Assembly (NCBI GenBank): GCA_963844255.1
Contig: CAWJNP010000024.1
Coordinates: forward strand, 124,001 to 188,000
Length of the DNA stretch: 64,000 nt
Source: SZAS-79 sp963844255
GTDB lineage: Bacteria > Pseudomonadota > Gammaproteobacteria > Burkholderiales > SG8-39
Direction: 5' to 3'
Positions 38,400 to 47,820 of the stretch are shown here, in pieces. The translations under genes were made by a program, and so were the position numbers. Positions within the stretch are counted from its first letter, which is position 1. Every line of letters begins with the position of its first letter. The notes beneath the pieces were generated by a model. That model was not told the DNA's origin and did no database searches. It saw only the letters and a list, made by a program, of their open reading frames with translations.

Positions 38400-39653
38400 T
38401 CAGGCGACCCTTTCAACGCGCGCACCCAGGCCGGAAAGCTTCCGCTCCAGCGATTCGTAACCGCGGTCCAGGTGATAGATCCGGTCGATCAGGGTCTCAC
38501 CTTCGGCGACAAGTCCGGCGATGACCAGACTCGCAGAGGCCCTCAGGTCTGTTGCCATGACCGTTGCGCCCTGGAGCCTTTCCACGCCTCTGACGACTGC
38601 AGTGCTACCTTGAATTGAAATCTCAGCCCCGAGTCGCTGCAGTTCGAGCGCATGCATGAACCTGTTCTCGAAAATATTCTCGGTGATGACAGAGGTACCC
38701 GAGGCGATGGCATCCAGTGCCATGAACTGCGCCTGCATATCGGTGGCAAAGCCCGGATATGGTGCGGTACGTACACTGACGGCAGCTGGCCGACCACGCA
38801 TCTCGAGTTCAATCGCGTCGCCGGCGCACTCGATCCGGGCACCCGCTTCGCGCAGCTTGTCGAGCGTTGCGTCGAGTGTCCGGGGTGCAGCGCCAGTCAA
38901 TCGTATTTTTCCGCCACTTGCCGCCGCAGCCACGAGGTAGGTCCCGGTCTCGATCCGATCCGGCATCACCGGATACGCGGTGCCGTCGAGCCGACTGACG
39001 CCTTCGATGCGAATACTGTCCGTTCCTGCGCCCTCGATCTTGGCACCCATCGCAATGAGGCAGTCGGCCAGATCCACGACTTCAGGCTCGCGCGCCGCGT
39101 TCTCCAGAACTGTCGTGCCATCGGCAAGCGTAGCCGCCATCATCAGATTTTCGGTGCCGGTCACGGTCACAAGTTCCATCACGATGCGCGCGCCGGTCAA
39201 TCGAGTTGCCTCAGCGTGAATGTATCCGTGCTCCACAGATATCGACACGCCCATCGCGGTCAATCCCTTGAGATGCTGATCAACCGGCCTCTGACCGATG
39301 GCGCAGCCGCCCGGCAGGGAAACCTTCGCCCGACCGCAACGCGCAAGCAGAGGTCCGAGAACAAGAATCGCGGCGCGCATGGTTCGGACCAGCTCATACG
39401 GCGCCACGGGGTCGCTGATTGCGCTCGCGCGGAGCGTCATCCTGGCGCCGTGGTCATGGTCAATCTCCACCCCCATCTGCGCCAGCAACTTGGCCATCGT
39501 CGCCACATCCATCAGTTTTGGAACATTCGAGAGGCTGAGGGACTCGGCCGAAAGCAGTGACGCGCACATGATCGGCAAAGCAGCGTTCTTGGCGCCGGAA
39601 ACACGCACCACACCTTCCAGGGGCCGGCCTCCGGTGATACGCAGTTTGCTCAC
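38400..39653 (-). CDS. murA: UDP-N-acetylglucosamine 1-carboxyvinyltransferase
   Basis: The first committed enzyme of peptidoglycan synthesis. EPSP synthase-like fold; the active-site Cys is in LPGGCAIGQRPVDQH (about residue 110-115), the target of fosfomycin. The GTG at 39653 overlaps the ibaG stop as GTGA and begins SKLRITGG, giving 417 residues; an ATG at 39668 adds five residues and is an alternative. The ibaG-murA-hisG order is characteristic of betaproteobacteria. Confidence 0.95.
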   Translation of the reverse strand: MSKLRITGGRPLEGVVRVSGAKNAALPIMCASLLSAESLSLSNVPKLMDVATMAKLLAQMGVEIDHDHGARMTLRASAISDPVAPYELVRTMRAAILVLGPLLARCGRAKVSLPGGCAIGQRPVDQHLKGLTAMGVSISVEHGYIHAEATRLTGARIVMELVTVTGTENLMMAATLADGTTVLENAAREPEVVDLADCLIAMGAKIEGAGTDSIRIEGVSRLDGTAYPVMPDRIETGTYLVAAAASGGKIRLTGAAPRTLDATLDKLREAGARIECAGDAIELEMRGRPAAVSVRTAPYPGFATDMQAQFMALDAIASGTSVITENIFENRFMHALELQRLGAEISIQGSTAVVRGVERLQGATVMATDLRASASLVIAGLVAEGETLIDRIYHLDRGYESLERKLSGLGARVERVA

Positions 39654-39889
39654 TTGGCCGCCCGCCATTCGGACGGAGTCAGGGTGCGCATGGAAAGCGC
39701 GTGAATCTCCTGACGCATCCTGTCGCCAAGGGCCGCATATACGAGTTGATGTCGCTGGACGCGGCTCTTTCCCTCGAATGCGGCACTTACGATGAGTGCC
39801 TCGAAGTGCTGGCCGTCCCCCATCACTTCCAGCTGATCACACGCGAGACCGGCACTTATTCCCTGCTTGACGCTTTCCGGAGTAACCAT
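39650..39889 (-). CDS. ibaG: BolA-family protein IbaG
   Basis: A 79-residue BolA/IbaG protein with the class II KH-like fold (QLEVMGDGQHFEALIVSAAFEGKSRVQRHQLVYAALG). The conserved His in RHQLVYAAL can bind Fe-S clusters together with monothiol glutaredoxins. Its stop overlaps the murA start, so the two are translated together. Confidence 0.9.
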   Translation of the reverse strand: MVTPESVKQGISAGLACDQLEVMGDGQHFEALIVSAAFEGKSRVQRHQLVYAALGDRMRQEIHALSMRTLTPSEWRAAK

Positions 39890-39898
39890 TGTTCCACC

Positions 39899-40654
39899 CT
39901 ATTGTCTAAGTTTATAACCTGTCCTGAGAAGCACGAGCGTCAGCGCAGACAGCACCGCGAGACTCACGCCAACCACACCCAGACTCACCGCCGGTGAAAT
40001 GTCGGAAACCCCGAAAAACCCGTATCGGAAGCCATCGATCATGTAGAAAAACGGATTCAGGTGCGAAACCGCCTGCCAGAACGGTGGCAGTGAATGAATG
40101 GAATAGAAGACCCCCGACAGAAAAGTCAGCGGCATGATGACAAAATTCTGGAAAGCCGCGAGCTGGTCAAACCTGTCGGCCCAAAGTCCGGCAACTAACC
40201 CCATTGCACCGAGAATCGCGCTGCCTAACAGTGCGAAAGCGAGAATCCATACCGGCGCAACGACCGTAAGGTCCACGAACCATACGGTGACGACGAGTAC
40301 GCCAAGTCCGACGACAATACCGCGCACCACCGATGCGAGGACATACGCGCCGAAGAATTCGAGATATGAGATCGGCGGCAGAAGAATGAAGACAATGTTC
40401 CCGGTCACCTTCGACTGAATCAGGCTCGAGGAGCTGTTGGCGAAGGAATTCTGCAATACGCTCATCATCACAAGGCCTGGCACCAGAAAAGCACTGTAGC
40501 CGACATTGTCATAGATCTTCACCCGTCCTTCGAGCGCGTGCGCGAAAATCAACAGGTAGAGCAGCGAGGTCAGAATGGGAGCCGCCACCGTCTGGAATCC
40601 AACTTTCCAGAAGCGCAGAATTTCCTTGTAGAAGAGCGTAATAAAGCTCGTCAT
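39899..40654 (-). CDS. ABC-2 type exporter permease
   Basis: A 251-residue permease with six membrane segments and the ABC-2 motif MPLTFLSGVFYSIHSLPPFW. It resembles E. coli YadH. Its partner ATPase ends on its first base (shared nucleotide 40654). Substrate unknown. It lies between mlaB and ibaG, a conserved betaproteobacterial location. Confidence 0.9.
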   Translation of the reverse strand: MTSFITLFYKEILRFWKVGFQTVAAPILTSLLYLLIFAHALEGRVKIYDNVGYSAFLVPGLVMMSVLQNSFANSSSSLIQSKVTGNIVFILLPPISYLEFFGAYVLASVVRGIVVGLGVLVVTVWFVDLTVVAPVWILAFALLGSAILGAMGLVAGLWADRFDQLAAFQNFVIMPLTFLSGVFYSIHSLPPFWQAVSHLNPFFYMIDGFRYGFFGVSDISPAVSLGVVGVSLAVLSALTLVLLRTGYKLRQ

Positions 40655-41553
40655 CAGTGGCGCCTCATCGTTCGGACGAACACTTCCTCGAGATCGGGCG
40701 GCTGCATGTCCAGTTCAAGGATCGTCGTTCCTTTCTGACGCAGCCCCGCCAGTACCGTCTCGAGCCCCGCATAATTTTCCAGCTGAAGCGTAAACAGGCA
40801 GCCGTCCTGCGCAAGCACCTTGACTGAATCCAGGTTGGGCAGTTCCGGTCGATCAAGGCGCAGCTTCAGATGCAACCCCGCGATGTTCCCTAGCAGATTC
40901 TTCGTGGTGTCCAAGGCGACAATCCGGCCGGCCTTCAACATTCCAATGCGACCACAGAGCATCTCAGCCTCTTCGAGATAATGCGTCGTGAGTACTATGG
41001 TGTGACCGTCGCGATTCAGCCGGCGCACAAAATCCCACAAACTTTGCCGCAATTCCACGTCGACCCCAGCGGTCGGCTCGTCCAGCACGATCACCGGCGG
41101 CTTGTGCACCAGTGCCTGCGCAATCAGCACTCGACGCTTCATACCCCCCGACAGGGAGCGCATGTTCGCGTCGGCCTTGGAGGTGAGATCAAGATTGTGC
41201 ATGACCTCATCTATCCACTCTCCGTTGTCGCGAATCCCGAAGTACCCGGACTGAATGTCTAGCGCCTCGCGCACGGTGAAGAACGGATCGAAGACCAGCT
41301 CCTGCGGCACCACGCCAAGCATGCGGCGTGCTGTGCGATAGTCGCCGGTTACGTCTGCACCCATGACCTGTACCGAGCCCGAGTCGGCGCGTGCGAGCCC
41401 GGCTACGACGCTGATCAGCGTGGTTTTTCCCGCCCCGTTCGGCCCCAGCAGGCCGAATATTTCGCCCTGCGCTATGTCGAGGCTGACACCGTCGAGCGCG
41501 CGCAACGCGCCATAGCGCTTGTGAACGTTCTGGATTCGAATGGCTGAAGGCAT
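40654..41553 (-). CDS. ABC exporter ATPase (YadG-like)
   Basis: A 299-residue ATPase from the ATG at 41553; an ATG at 41574 gives seven more residues. Walker A GPNGAGKT, signature LSGGMKRRVLIAQAL, Walker B VIVLDEPTAGVD, switch His in LTTHYLEE, and a C-terminal extension of about 70 residues common in drug/polysaccharide-type exporters. It partners the downstream permease. Confidence 0.92.
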   Translation of the reverse strand: MPSAIRIQNVHKRYGALRALDGVSLDIAQGEIFGLLGPNGAGKTTLISVVAGLARADSGSVQVMGADVTGDYRTARRMLGVVPQELVFDPFFTVREALDIQSGYFGIRDNGEWIDEVMHNLDLTSKADANMRSLSGGMKRRVLIAQALVHKPPVIVLDEPTAGVDVELRQSLWDFVRRLNRDGHTIVLTTHYLEEAEMLCGRIGMLKAGRIVALDTTKNLLGNIAGLHLKLRLDRPELPNLDSVKVLAQDGCLFTLQLENYAGLETVLAGLRQKGTTILELDMQPPDLEEVFVRTMRRH

Positions 41554-41595
41554 GGCAACTGGCGCAGCGCGCAAAGTCCGCGCGCGACGGAGACT

Positions 41596-41889
41596 CTACT
41601 TTCCTGCTTCGGCCGTTGGCAGCAGTTCCACCACGCCATAGAGTTCGGCTAGGGTCTGCAGGCCTTTGGGCAGGTTCGCTACCGTCAGCGTGTGGTTCTG
41701 CATGCGTGCCTCCCGGATCCAGGCAAGGACTGCCGCAAGCAGGGATGAATCGAGCTCGGAAACTTCAGCAAGATCCACGGCGTCCGCACCCGAACGCACC
41801 TGTACGAGACCTTCTTCAAGCAGCGCCGTTATGTTCTGGAGTGTGGCAGGGCCGGCAATCAACATGCGATCGCCTTCGCGGCGAATCAC
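41596..41889 (-). CDS. mlaB: STAS-domain protein MlaB
   Basis: A 97-residue STAS protein (DAVDLAEVSELDSSLLAAVL carries the conserved Asp-Ser). In the Mla system MlaB binds and regulates the MlaF ATPase. It overlaps mlaC by one base and is the last gene of the mla run. Confidence 0.88.
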   Translation of the reverse strand: MIRREGDRMLIAGPATLQNITALLEEGLVQVRSGADAVDLAEVSELDSSLLAAVLAWIREARMQNHTLTVANLPKGLQTLAELYGVVELLPTAEAGK

Positions 41890-42518
41890 TATTTCGCCGC
41901 CTTTTGCGCAGGCGCCTTGTTCTTGGCCGCAAGACTCCTTACAAGTCCGTCTATCCCGTGATCGCGGATCTCATTTGCAAACTCCGTGCGATAGTTTGCA
42001 ACCAGACTTACACCGCCTACGCGTACATCGTAGGCCTTCCAGCCTGACGGGGTCTTCTCCATGTCGTAGTCCAGCGTGACTGCCTCACGCCCCACCTGCG
42101 CAATCCGGACTTGGACGGTGACGTCGGTGTCCGTCGGTTTAGCACGCAGCGGACGGAAATCGAATTTCTGATCCCGATATGCGGAGAGTGCGCTCGAATA
42201 TGTGCGCACGAGAAGTGTCTTGAACTCCTCGGTCAACTGCTTTTTCTGCTCGGTGGTTGCCTTGTCCCAGTTTCGCGCCACTGCCAGCCGCGTCATCGCC
42301 AGAAAATTGAAATGCGGCAGGACTTTCGCCTCGACAAGCTCGATGAGCTTCTTCTGATTCCCGGACTGGATCTCCTTGTCCTTCTGGATGAGTTCCACCA
42401 CCTCGAGAGTCACGTTCTTGACAAGAACGTCCGGTCCTAAATCCAAAGCCAGCGCAGGCGTCGTGCAAACCAGCAGCGCCGCCACAACGGACAGGGCGCG
42501 CCTAATTGCGTGTCGCAT
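41889..42518 (-). CDS. mlaC: Periplasmic phospholipid carrier MlaC
   Basis: A 209-residue secreted protein: Sec signal (RRALSVVAALLVCTTPALA, about 4-22) and a Tol-Tol-Ttg2 domain (LPHFNFLAMTRLAVARNWDKA; FKTLLVRTYSSALSAY). It shuttles phospholipid between MlaA at the outer membrane and MlaFEDB. The start at 42518 has the signal peptide directly after it and overlaps the end of mlaA. Confidence 0.93.
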   Translation of the reverse strand: MRHAIRRALSVVAALLVCTTPALALDLGPDVLVKNVTLEVVELIQKDKEIQSGNQKKLIELVEAKVLPHFNFLAMTRLAVARNWDKATTEQKKQLTEEFKTLLVRTYSSALSAYRDQKFDFRPLRAKPTDTDVTVQVRIAQVGREAVTLDYDMEKTPSGWKAYDVRVGGVSLVANYRTEFANEIRDHGIDGLVRSLAAKNKAPAQKAAK

Positions 42519-43407
42519 GTGCAGGGGGGGTACCAATGGAAGCCGAAAGGACCGACATATAGTTGCGCGGCATTTCAGGCGCATAGCTCACGCCGCCACC
42601 CGCCTTTGCGGGAATGGGTGTTTGACCCGTCCCCTGCGCGGCCGGTACCTCGAGTTCCGCCGCGTCGCGCGACGGGGCCGAGCGCGCAGACTCCCGCGGC
42701 GGACTGCCGTCGTAAATCAGATTGCGCCGGCGCTGCAAGTAGGCGTCCCGCTCGAAAACGTACTTGTCGAGGGCCGCTTCTTCCAGGATCCGGCTGGCGT
42801 CCAGCAAATCCGCCCGCACACTGACGACGCGCGTCAGAACCATGGCGTTTCGCGGCGTAACCGGCTTGTGGTTTCTGACCGGATCCACATAGATGTCAAT
42901 TGCTCCACCAACGGAGTCGCGAACCGTGCTCGATCCAAGCAAGGGCCAGACGACGTACGCCCCGCTTTCCGCGCCCCACCGACCAAATGTCTGGCCGAAA
43001 TCCTCGTTGTGCTTTTCCAGACCCATTTCCGACGCCCAGTCGAGCAGGCCGAGCCCGCCGATCGTTGTGTTCACCGCAAACCGCATGCCATCGCTGGCCG
43101 CATCGACCACCTTGCCCTGCAGAAGGTTGTTGACCGAGATGAAGATATCCGCAATGTTGGAGAAGAAGTTCCGAACACCGGTCTGCACCATCTGCGGCAG
43201 GTTGTTCTTGTACGCGGTCGAGACCGGCTTCAGGACAGCCTCATCGACTGTCTGGTTGAACCCATACATCGAGCGATTGAATCCTTCGAACGGATCGCGC
43301 GAATCGCCACCCGTCGTCGCACAACCGGCCATGCCTAACATGGCGACCGCCGCGATGAATGACCTGCCCTGCCTGGAAAAGGCAGACAAAGAAGCTGCTT
43401 GAATCAC
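42502..43407 (-). CDS. mlaA: Outer-membrane lipoprotein MlaA (VacJ)
   Basis: A 301-residue VacJ-family lipoprotein with lipobox LGMAGC (Cys about residue 29) and the conserved DPFEGFNRSMYGFNQTVD and FNxxVGGAIDIY-like segments. It removes misplaced phospholipid from the outer leaflet of the outer membrane. Here mlaA sits within the mla operon between mlaD and mlaC, whereas in E. coli it is unlinked. The C-terminal 60 residues are Pro/Ala-rich. Confidence 0.92.
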   Translation of the reverse strand: MIQAASLSAFSRQGRSFIAAVAMLGMAGCATTGGDSRDPFEGFNRSMYGFNQTVDEAVLKPVSTAYKNNLPQMVQTGVRNFFSNIADIFISVNNLLQGKVVDAASDGMRFAVNTTIGGLGLLDWASEMGLEKHNEDFGQTFGRWGAESGAYVVWPLLGSSTVRDSVGGAIDIYVDPVRNHKPVTPRNAMVLTRVVSVRADLLDASRILEEAALDKYVFERDAYLQRRRNLIYDGSPPRESARSAPSRDAAELEVPAAQGTGQTPIPAKAGGGVSYAPEMPRNYMSVLSASIGTPPAHATRN

Positions 43408-43889
43408 TTGGTGGGTTCCTTGCCGTCTTTGGCGCCTTCCTGTGCCTTGCTGAACATGAACTGACTTATGAGGTTTTCGAGTACCACTGCCGACTGGGTC
43501 AATCGCATCCGGTCGCCATTCTTGAGCATGACAGAATCGCCACCCGCTTCCAAGCCCACGTACTGCTCGCCCAGCAAACCGGACGTTAGTATCTTTGCGG
43601 AAGTGTCGCGCGGAAACTTGAACCGCCCCTCCACATTCATGGTGACGACGGCTTCGAAGCTTTCGTTGTCGAAATTCACACCCGCCACGCGCCCCACCAC
43701 CACGCCGGCGCTCTTGATCGGGGCGCGCACCTTCAGGCCACCAATATTAGCAAAATTGGCCTGCACCTGATATACCTCCGAAGTAGAGAATGAAGCCAGA
43801 TTCCCGACCTTCAACGCGAGGAAAAGCAGGGCGCCAAGCCCCAGTGCGACGAGCACCCCAACCCAGAGATCGATCGTGGAGCGGTTCAT
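43404..43889 (-). CDS. mlaD: MCE-domain protein MlaD
   Basis: A 161-residue protein with one N-terminal membrane helix (LWVGVLVALGLGALLFLALKVG) and a single MCE domain (VRAPIKSAGVVVGRVAGVNF, then GLLGEQYVGLEAGG). MlaD hexamers form the lipid-binding ring of the MlaFEDB transporter. ATGA-type overlaps join it to mlaE and mlaA. Confidence 0.95.
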   Translation of the reverse strand: MNRSTIDLWVGVLVALGLGALLFLALKVGNLASFSTSEVYQVQANFANIGGLKVRAPIKSAGVVVGRVAGVNFDNESFEAVVTMNVEGRFKFPRDTSAKILTSGLLGEQYVGLEAGGDSVMLKNGDRMRLTQSAVVLENLISQFMFSKAQEGAKDGKEPTK

Positions 43890-44686
43890 TTTCCATTTCC
43901 TCCTGTAAACATGAGCGCCGTCAGTACGAAATCCAGCGCAAGAATCGCAAGTGAAGCCGTGACAACCGTGCGCGTAGTCGCGCGCGAAACACCCTCAGCG
44001 GTGGGCGGAGCGTCGTAGCCTTCGAAAACCGCGATCCAGGTCACGGCAACGCCAAAGACGCAACTCTTGATGACCCCATTCAGGATGTCTTGGCGCACAT
44101 CGACGGCGGCCTGCATTTGAGACCAGAAGGCTCCCTGATCGACCCCGATCATCTGCACCCCCACGAGATACCCGCCGAAAATCCCCGCGGCCGAGAACAA
44201 TGCCGCTAGCAAGGGCATCGAGATTACGCCGGCCCAGAATCGCGGTGCTACGATCCGCGCAATCGGATCAACTGCCATCATTTCCATAGCCGAGATCTGC
44301 TCGGTTGCCTTCATCAGGCCGATTTCCGCCGTGATTGCGCTGCCTGCACGGCTCGCAAAGAGCAAGCCTGCGACCACCGGCCCGAGCTCTCGAACCAGCG
44401 AAAGAGAAACCAGGACGCCCAAGGCTTCCGATGAGCCGTAGCGCTGCAAGGTGTCGTAGCCCTGCAATCCCAGAACCATGCCGACGAACAGCCCCGAGAC
44501 CAGGATGATGATCAGAGACAGCACCCCGGTGAAATATATTTCCCTGACGGTCAGGTGGAAACGGCGGAAAGCTGTTCCGGAGTGGAGCACCATGTAAACG
44601 AAAAACCGGCTCGCGAAACCCAGCCTCCAGAGCTTATCGGTTACGGTCATCCCCAGACTTCGGAGCAGCGCTGCGATCTTTTCCAT
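43886..44686 (-). CDS. mlaE: Mla ABC permease MlaE
   Basis: A 266-residue MlaE/Ttg2B permease: GSSEALGVLVSLSLVRELGP and ASRAGSAITAEIGLMKATEQ carry the conserved coupling region. About five or six membrane helices. It is the membrane core of the retrograde phospholipid transporter and shares one base with the mlaF stop. Confidence 0.95.
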   Translation of the reverse strand: MEKIAALLRSLGMTVTDKLWRLGFASRFFVYMVLHSGTAFRRFHLTVREIYFTGVLSLIIILVSGLFVGMVLGLQGYDTLQRYGSSEALGVLVSLSLVRELGPVVAGLLFASRAGSAITAEIGLMKATEQISAMEMMAVDPIARIVAPRFWAGVISMPLLAALFSAAGIFGGYLVGVQMIGVDQGAFWSQMQAAVDVRQDILNGVIKSCVFGVAVTWIAVFEGYDAPPTAEGVSRATTRTVVTASLAILALDFVLTALMFTGGNGK

Positions 44687-45504
44687 CAGCCGGCCCTGAC
44701 CCCATCAAGATCGGCCGCATAACTCTGCGACGGATAATGAAAGGCGACCGGTCCGTCGGGCTCGCCATTGACAAATTGCCGTACGAAGGGCTGCCTGGAT
44801 TTTCGAACCTCGTCGGCCGTACCTTCGGCAACGACGTTTCCGTCCGACACCAAATACACGTAGTCCACGATATGCAGAGACTCCTGGACATCGTGAGTGA
44901 CAATAATAGAAGTAGCACCCAGCGAATCGTTGAGCCGGCGAATCAGCCGGGCGATGACACCCAGCGAAATCGGATCCAGTCCGGCAAACGGCTCGTCATA
45001 CATGATCAGCGTCGGATCCAGTGAGACCGCACGCGCGAGAGCAACCCGCCTCGCCATACCCCCGGAAAGTTCTGAAGGCATGAGCTGTGCGGCACCCCGG
45101 AGACCCACCGCTTCGAGCTTCATGTAAACAAGATCCCGAATCATGTCCTCAGGCAGATTCGTATGCTCGCGTATCTGGAAAGCCACATTTTCGAATACCG
45201 ACATGTCCGTAAACAGGGCTCCGAACTGGAAAAGCATGCCCATCCGCCGACGCTGCGCATAGAGACCGGCCCGATCGAGCGAGCCGATCTCCTCCCCCAG
45301 TACCTTGGCCGAGCCAGTTCCCGGCTTCAGTGCGCCGCCAATGATACGCAGCAGGGTCGTCTTTCCGCACCCCGACCCGCCCATGATCGCCACGACCTTC
45401 CCGCGCGGGATCCGAAGACTGATGCCGTGCAGTATCGGTCGCGAGTCGTACGCGAACGTCACGTTCTCTATGTCAACGATATCCGGATCAGCCAAGGAGT
45501 ACAT
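44686..45504 (-). CDS. mlaF: Mla ABC ATPase MlaF
   Basis: A 272-residue ATPase: Walker A GGSGCGKTT, signature ELSGGMARRVALARAV, Walker B LIMYDEPFAGLDP, switch His in IVTHDVQES. It powers phospholipid transport with MlaE, MlaD and MlaB. It is the first gene of the mla run, divergent from the ABC ATPase at 45618. Confidence 0.95.
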   Translation of the reverse strand: MYSLADPDIVDIENVTFAYDSRPILHGISLRIPRGKVVAIMGGSGCGKTTLLRIIGGALKPGTGSAKVLGEEIGSLDRAGLYAQRRRMGMLFQFGALFTDMSVFENVAFQIREHTNLPEDMIRDLVYMKLEAVGLRGAAQLMPSELSGGMARRVALARAVSLDPTLIMYDEPFAGLDPISLGVIARLIRRLNDSLGATSIIVTHDVQESLHIVDYVYLVSDGNVVAEGTADEVRKSRQPFVRQFVNGEPDGPVAFHYPSQSYAADLDGVRAG

Positions 45505-45601
45505 CTTGGTTAAAAGGAACGGATTTTACGCGAGGCCGAGTCGGGCGCCTAACCAATCCATCAAGATCCGGTTCCGGTGGCGCTGCGCAACCGGAGGGTT
45601 T

Positions 45602-45616
45602 CCCCTATATTAGGGG
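45602..45616. promoter_or_regulatory. Palindrome abutting the start of the ABC ATPase gene
   Basis: CCCCTA-TAT-TAGGGG is a perfect 15-bp palindrome ending one base before the ATG at 45618. Its AGGGG arm is the only ribosome-binding-like sequence near this start, so a hairpin or a bound protein here would block translation or transcription. Function is inferred from position. Confidence 0.35.
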
Positions 45617-45617
45617 C

Positions 45618-46376
45618 ATGTCATCGACGCCCCTCCCCCAAACGATGGCCCTGCGGACATCCGGGCTCTCCAAGGCCTATGGAAAAGCGCCGGTACTATC
45701 TGGAGTCGACCTCGAAATACGGGCGGGCGCCGCGTTCGGGCTGGTCGGTCTTAATGGTGCCGGGAAGACCACTCTGATCAAGTGCATTCTCGATTTCTGT
45801 TCAGTGGACAAGGGAAGCATAGAGATCTACGGCGTTCGTCATTCCATGCCTGGCGCACGGGCCAGACTGGCGTTTGTGCCGGAGCGCTTTGTACCGCCCC
45901 ACTATCTGACCAGCCGCGAATTTCTTCAGCTGACACTTTCGCTCTCGGGCTGCGGATACGACGCCCCGCGAATCGAGCGTCTTTTCGGAGAGCTTGCACT
46001 CGACGCCAGCGCCCTTGACCGGCCGGTGGGGCAACTCTCGAAAGGGATGACGCAAAAGCTCGGGCTTGCCGGTTGCTTCCTGGTTGAACGCGATCTCTAC
46101 CTTCTCGACGAGCCGATGAGTGGTCTCGATCCTGCCAGTCGCGTAGCGGTAAAATCGGTACTCTCAAGGTTGACTGGCGAAGGCCGCACGCTGTTTTTCA
46201 CCTCGCACGTGCTATCCGACGTCGAAGAGTTGTGCTCGTCAATGGCGGTCCTGGACCGTGGTTCGATCCGCTTTTCCGGCTCGCCCGCAGATCTTTGCGT
46301 GCTTCACGGCGAGACACACCTTGAACGTGCATTCATGCGCTGCATCGATGGCAACGAGTCCGCATCCCCTGTCTGA
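45618..46376 (+). CDS. ABC transporter ATPase of the pilus-like locus
   Basis: A 252-residue ABC-2-type ATPase: Walker A GLNGAGKT (about 44-51), signature QLSKGMTQKLGLAG, Walker B LYLLDEPMSGLDP and switch FFTSHVLSD. No permease is adjacent; the likely partner is the ABC-2 permease at 62823, on the other side of the pilus-like genes. The gene overlaps the response regulator by 29 bp. Substrate unknown. An in-frame ATG at 45645 is an alternative start. Confidence 0.9.
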   Translation: MSSTPLPQTMALRTSGLSKAYGKAPVLSGVDLEIRAGAAFGLVGLNGAGKTTLIKCILDFCSVDKGSIEIYGVRHSMPGARARLAFVPERFVPPHYLTSREFLQLTLSLSGCGYDAPRIERLFGELALDASALDRPVGQLSKGMTQKLGLAGCFLVERDLYLLDEPMSGLDPASRVAVKSVLSRLTGEGRTLFFTSHVLSDVEELCSSMAVLDRGSIRFSGSPADLCVLHGETHLERAFMRCIDGNESASPV

Positions 46377-47793
46377 ACGCAAACCGGTTCTTCTGATCGT
46401 TGACGACGATCAGCTGATAACGGATTCGCTCGCATTTGCGCTAGGCGCTGATTTCGAGATTCACACCTGCGAGTCGCGCCGCAACGCAATCGATCTGATG
46501 CGCCAGCTCCCGGACGCACCACAGCTGGCATTGGTGGATCTGGGCCTGCCGCCACGACCCCACACGCCGGACGAGGGGTTCGCACTCATCGCGGATCTCC
46601 TGGCTCACTCCCCGAGCATGAAGATCTTCGTACTCTCGGGACAGAATGACGCGATTCATGCTCGCCATGCGCGTACGCTTGGCGCCGCAGAATTCATTGC
46701 AAAGCCGTGTGACCCGGCGATTCTCAAACGCGCTCTGGACAAAGCGCTTTCCTTTCGTGCGGCAGAACTGTCCAACAGGACGCCGGACCTCGAAGGATTG
46801 ATCGGCGCAAGTCCGGCGATGCAGCGGCTCAGGAGCCAGATCTCGCAGTTCGCCGATTCCCCGTTCCCGGTATTGGTCGAGGGTGAATCTGGGAGTGGAA
46901 AGGAACTGGTGGCACAAAACCTGCATCGGCAGTCGACACGCGCCTCGCGGCCCTACTACGCCTTCAACTGTGCGGCCATCGCACCCACGCTAGTGGAGCC
47001 AACCCTGTTTGGGTATGTAAAAGGCGCGTTCACCGGAGCAACGTCGAACAAGTCCGGGTATTTCGAAGACGCCCAGGACGGGACGCTGTTCCTCGATGAG
47101 ATTGGAGAGTTGCCGCTGGAACTCCAGGCCAAGCTATTGCGGGTGCTGGAGAACGGGGAGTACCAGCGTGTCGGGGAGACGCAGCTGCGCAAGTCGCTTG
47201 CGAGGGTGGTCACAGCCACCAACCGGGACCTGCGACAGGAGGTTCGCAGGAGCGCGTTTCGGGCGGACCTGTACCATCGCCTCTCAGTGTTCACCCTGAC
47301 GGTTCCCCCGTTGCGGGAAATGCAGGCCGACAGGCAGCTTCTGCTCGACCACTTCCGGACGTTCTACGCAGATCAAGCACATGTCCAGGCTTTCGAACTA
47401 GATGAGAGGGCACGCGCCCGCTGGCTGGGCTACCCGTTTCCGGGAAACGTGCGCGAACTGCGAAATATTGTAATCCGGCTGACCACAAAGCACGCCGGTC
47501 AGCGATTGTCCGTTGCAGAACTCGACCCGGAACTTGACCTGAACGAGAGCTTTTCCGAAGCACCTTCGGTGCAGATCGGCCTGGGCCTCGACGGACACAG
47601 CGTAGTCGAGCAAGCGCTCAAACATCTGGAGCGGGACAAACAGTTCAACCTGGACAGCATGCTTGCGACGTGGGAGCGCGGCTATATTGAGGCCGCACTG
47701 CGCCTGGCGAAGGGAAATGTCAGTCAGGCGGCAAAAATGCTGGGCATCAACCGCACCACCCTGTACAGCCGCATGGGAGCCGAAGACAAATGA
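46348..47793 (+). CDS. Sigma54-dependent response regulator (PrsR-like)
   Basis: A 481-residue NtrC-class regulator: receiver domain (VLLIVDDDQLITDSLAFALG, phospho-Asp in ALVDLGLPP at about residue 59, Lys in FIAKPCDP), AAA+ domain with GESGSGKE, the sigma54 loop GAFTGA and LFLDEIGELP, and a Fis-type HTH (GNVSQAAKMLGINRTTLYSRM). The DLGLPPxPxxxxEG receiver pattern is typical of PrsR regulators from exosortase (PEP-CTERM) loci. Its cognate kinase is probably the one at 60901. Start 46348 lies inside the ABC ATPase end. Confidence 0.9.
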   Translation: MATSPHPLSERKPVLLIVDDDQLITDSLAFALGADFEIHTCESRRNAIDLMRQLPDAPQLALVDLGLPPRPHTPDEGFALIADLLAHSPSMKIFVLSGQNDAIHARHARTLGAAEFIAKPCDPAILKRALDKALSFRAAELSNRTPDLEGLIGASPAMQRLRSQISQFADSPFPVLVEGESGSGKELVAQNLHRQSTRASRPYYAFNCAAIAPTLVEPTLFGYVKGAFTGATSNKSGYFEDAQDGTLFLDEIGELPLELQAKLLRVLENGEYQRVGETQLRKSLARVVTATNRDLRQEVRRSAFRADLYHRLSVFTLTVPPLREMQADRQLLLDHFRTFYADQAHVQAFELDERARARWLGYPFPGNVRELRNIVIRLTTKHAGQRLSVAELDPELDLNESFSEAPSVQIGLGLDGHSVVEQALKHLERDKQFNLDSMLATWERGYIEAALRLAKGNVSQAAKMLGINRTTLYSRMGAEDK

Positions 47794-47820
47794 GGCGCCA
47801 GGCATGAAGGTTCGAAGATC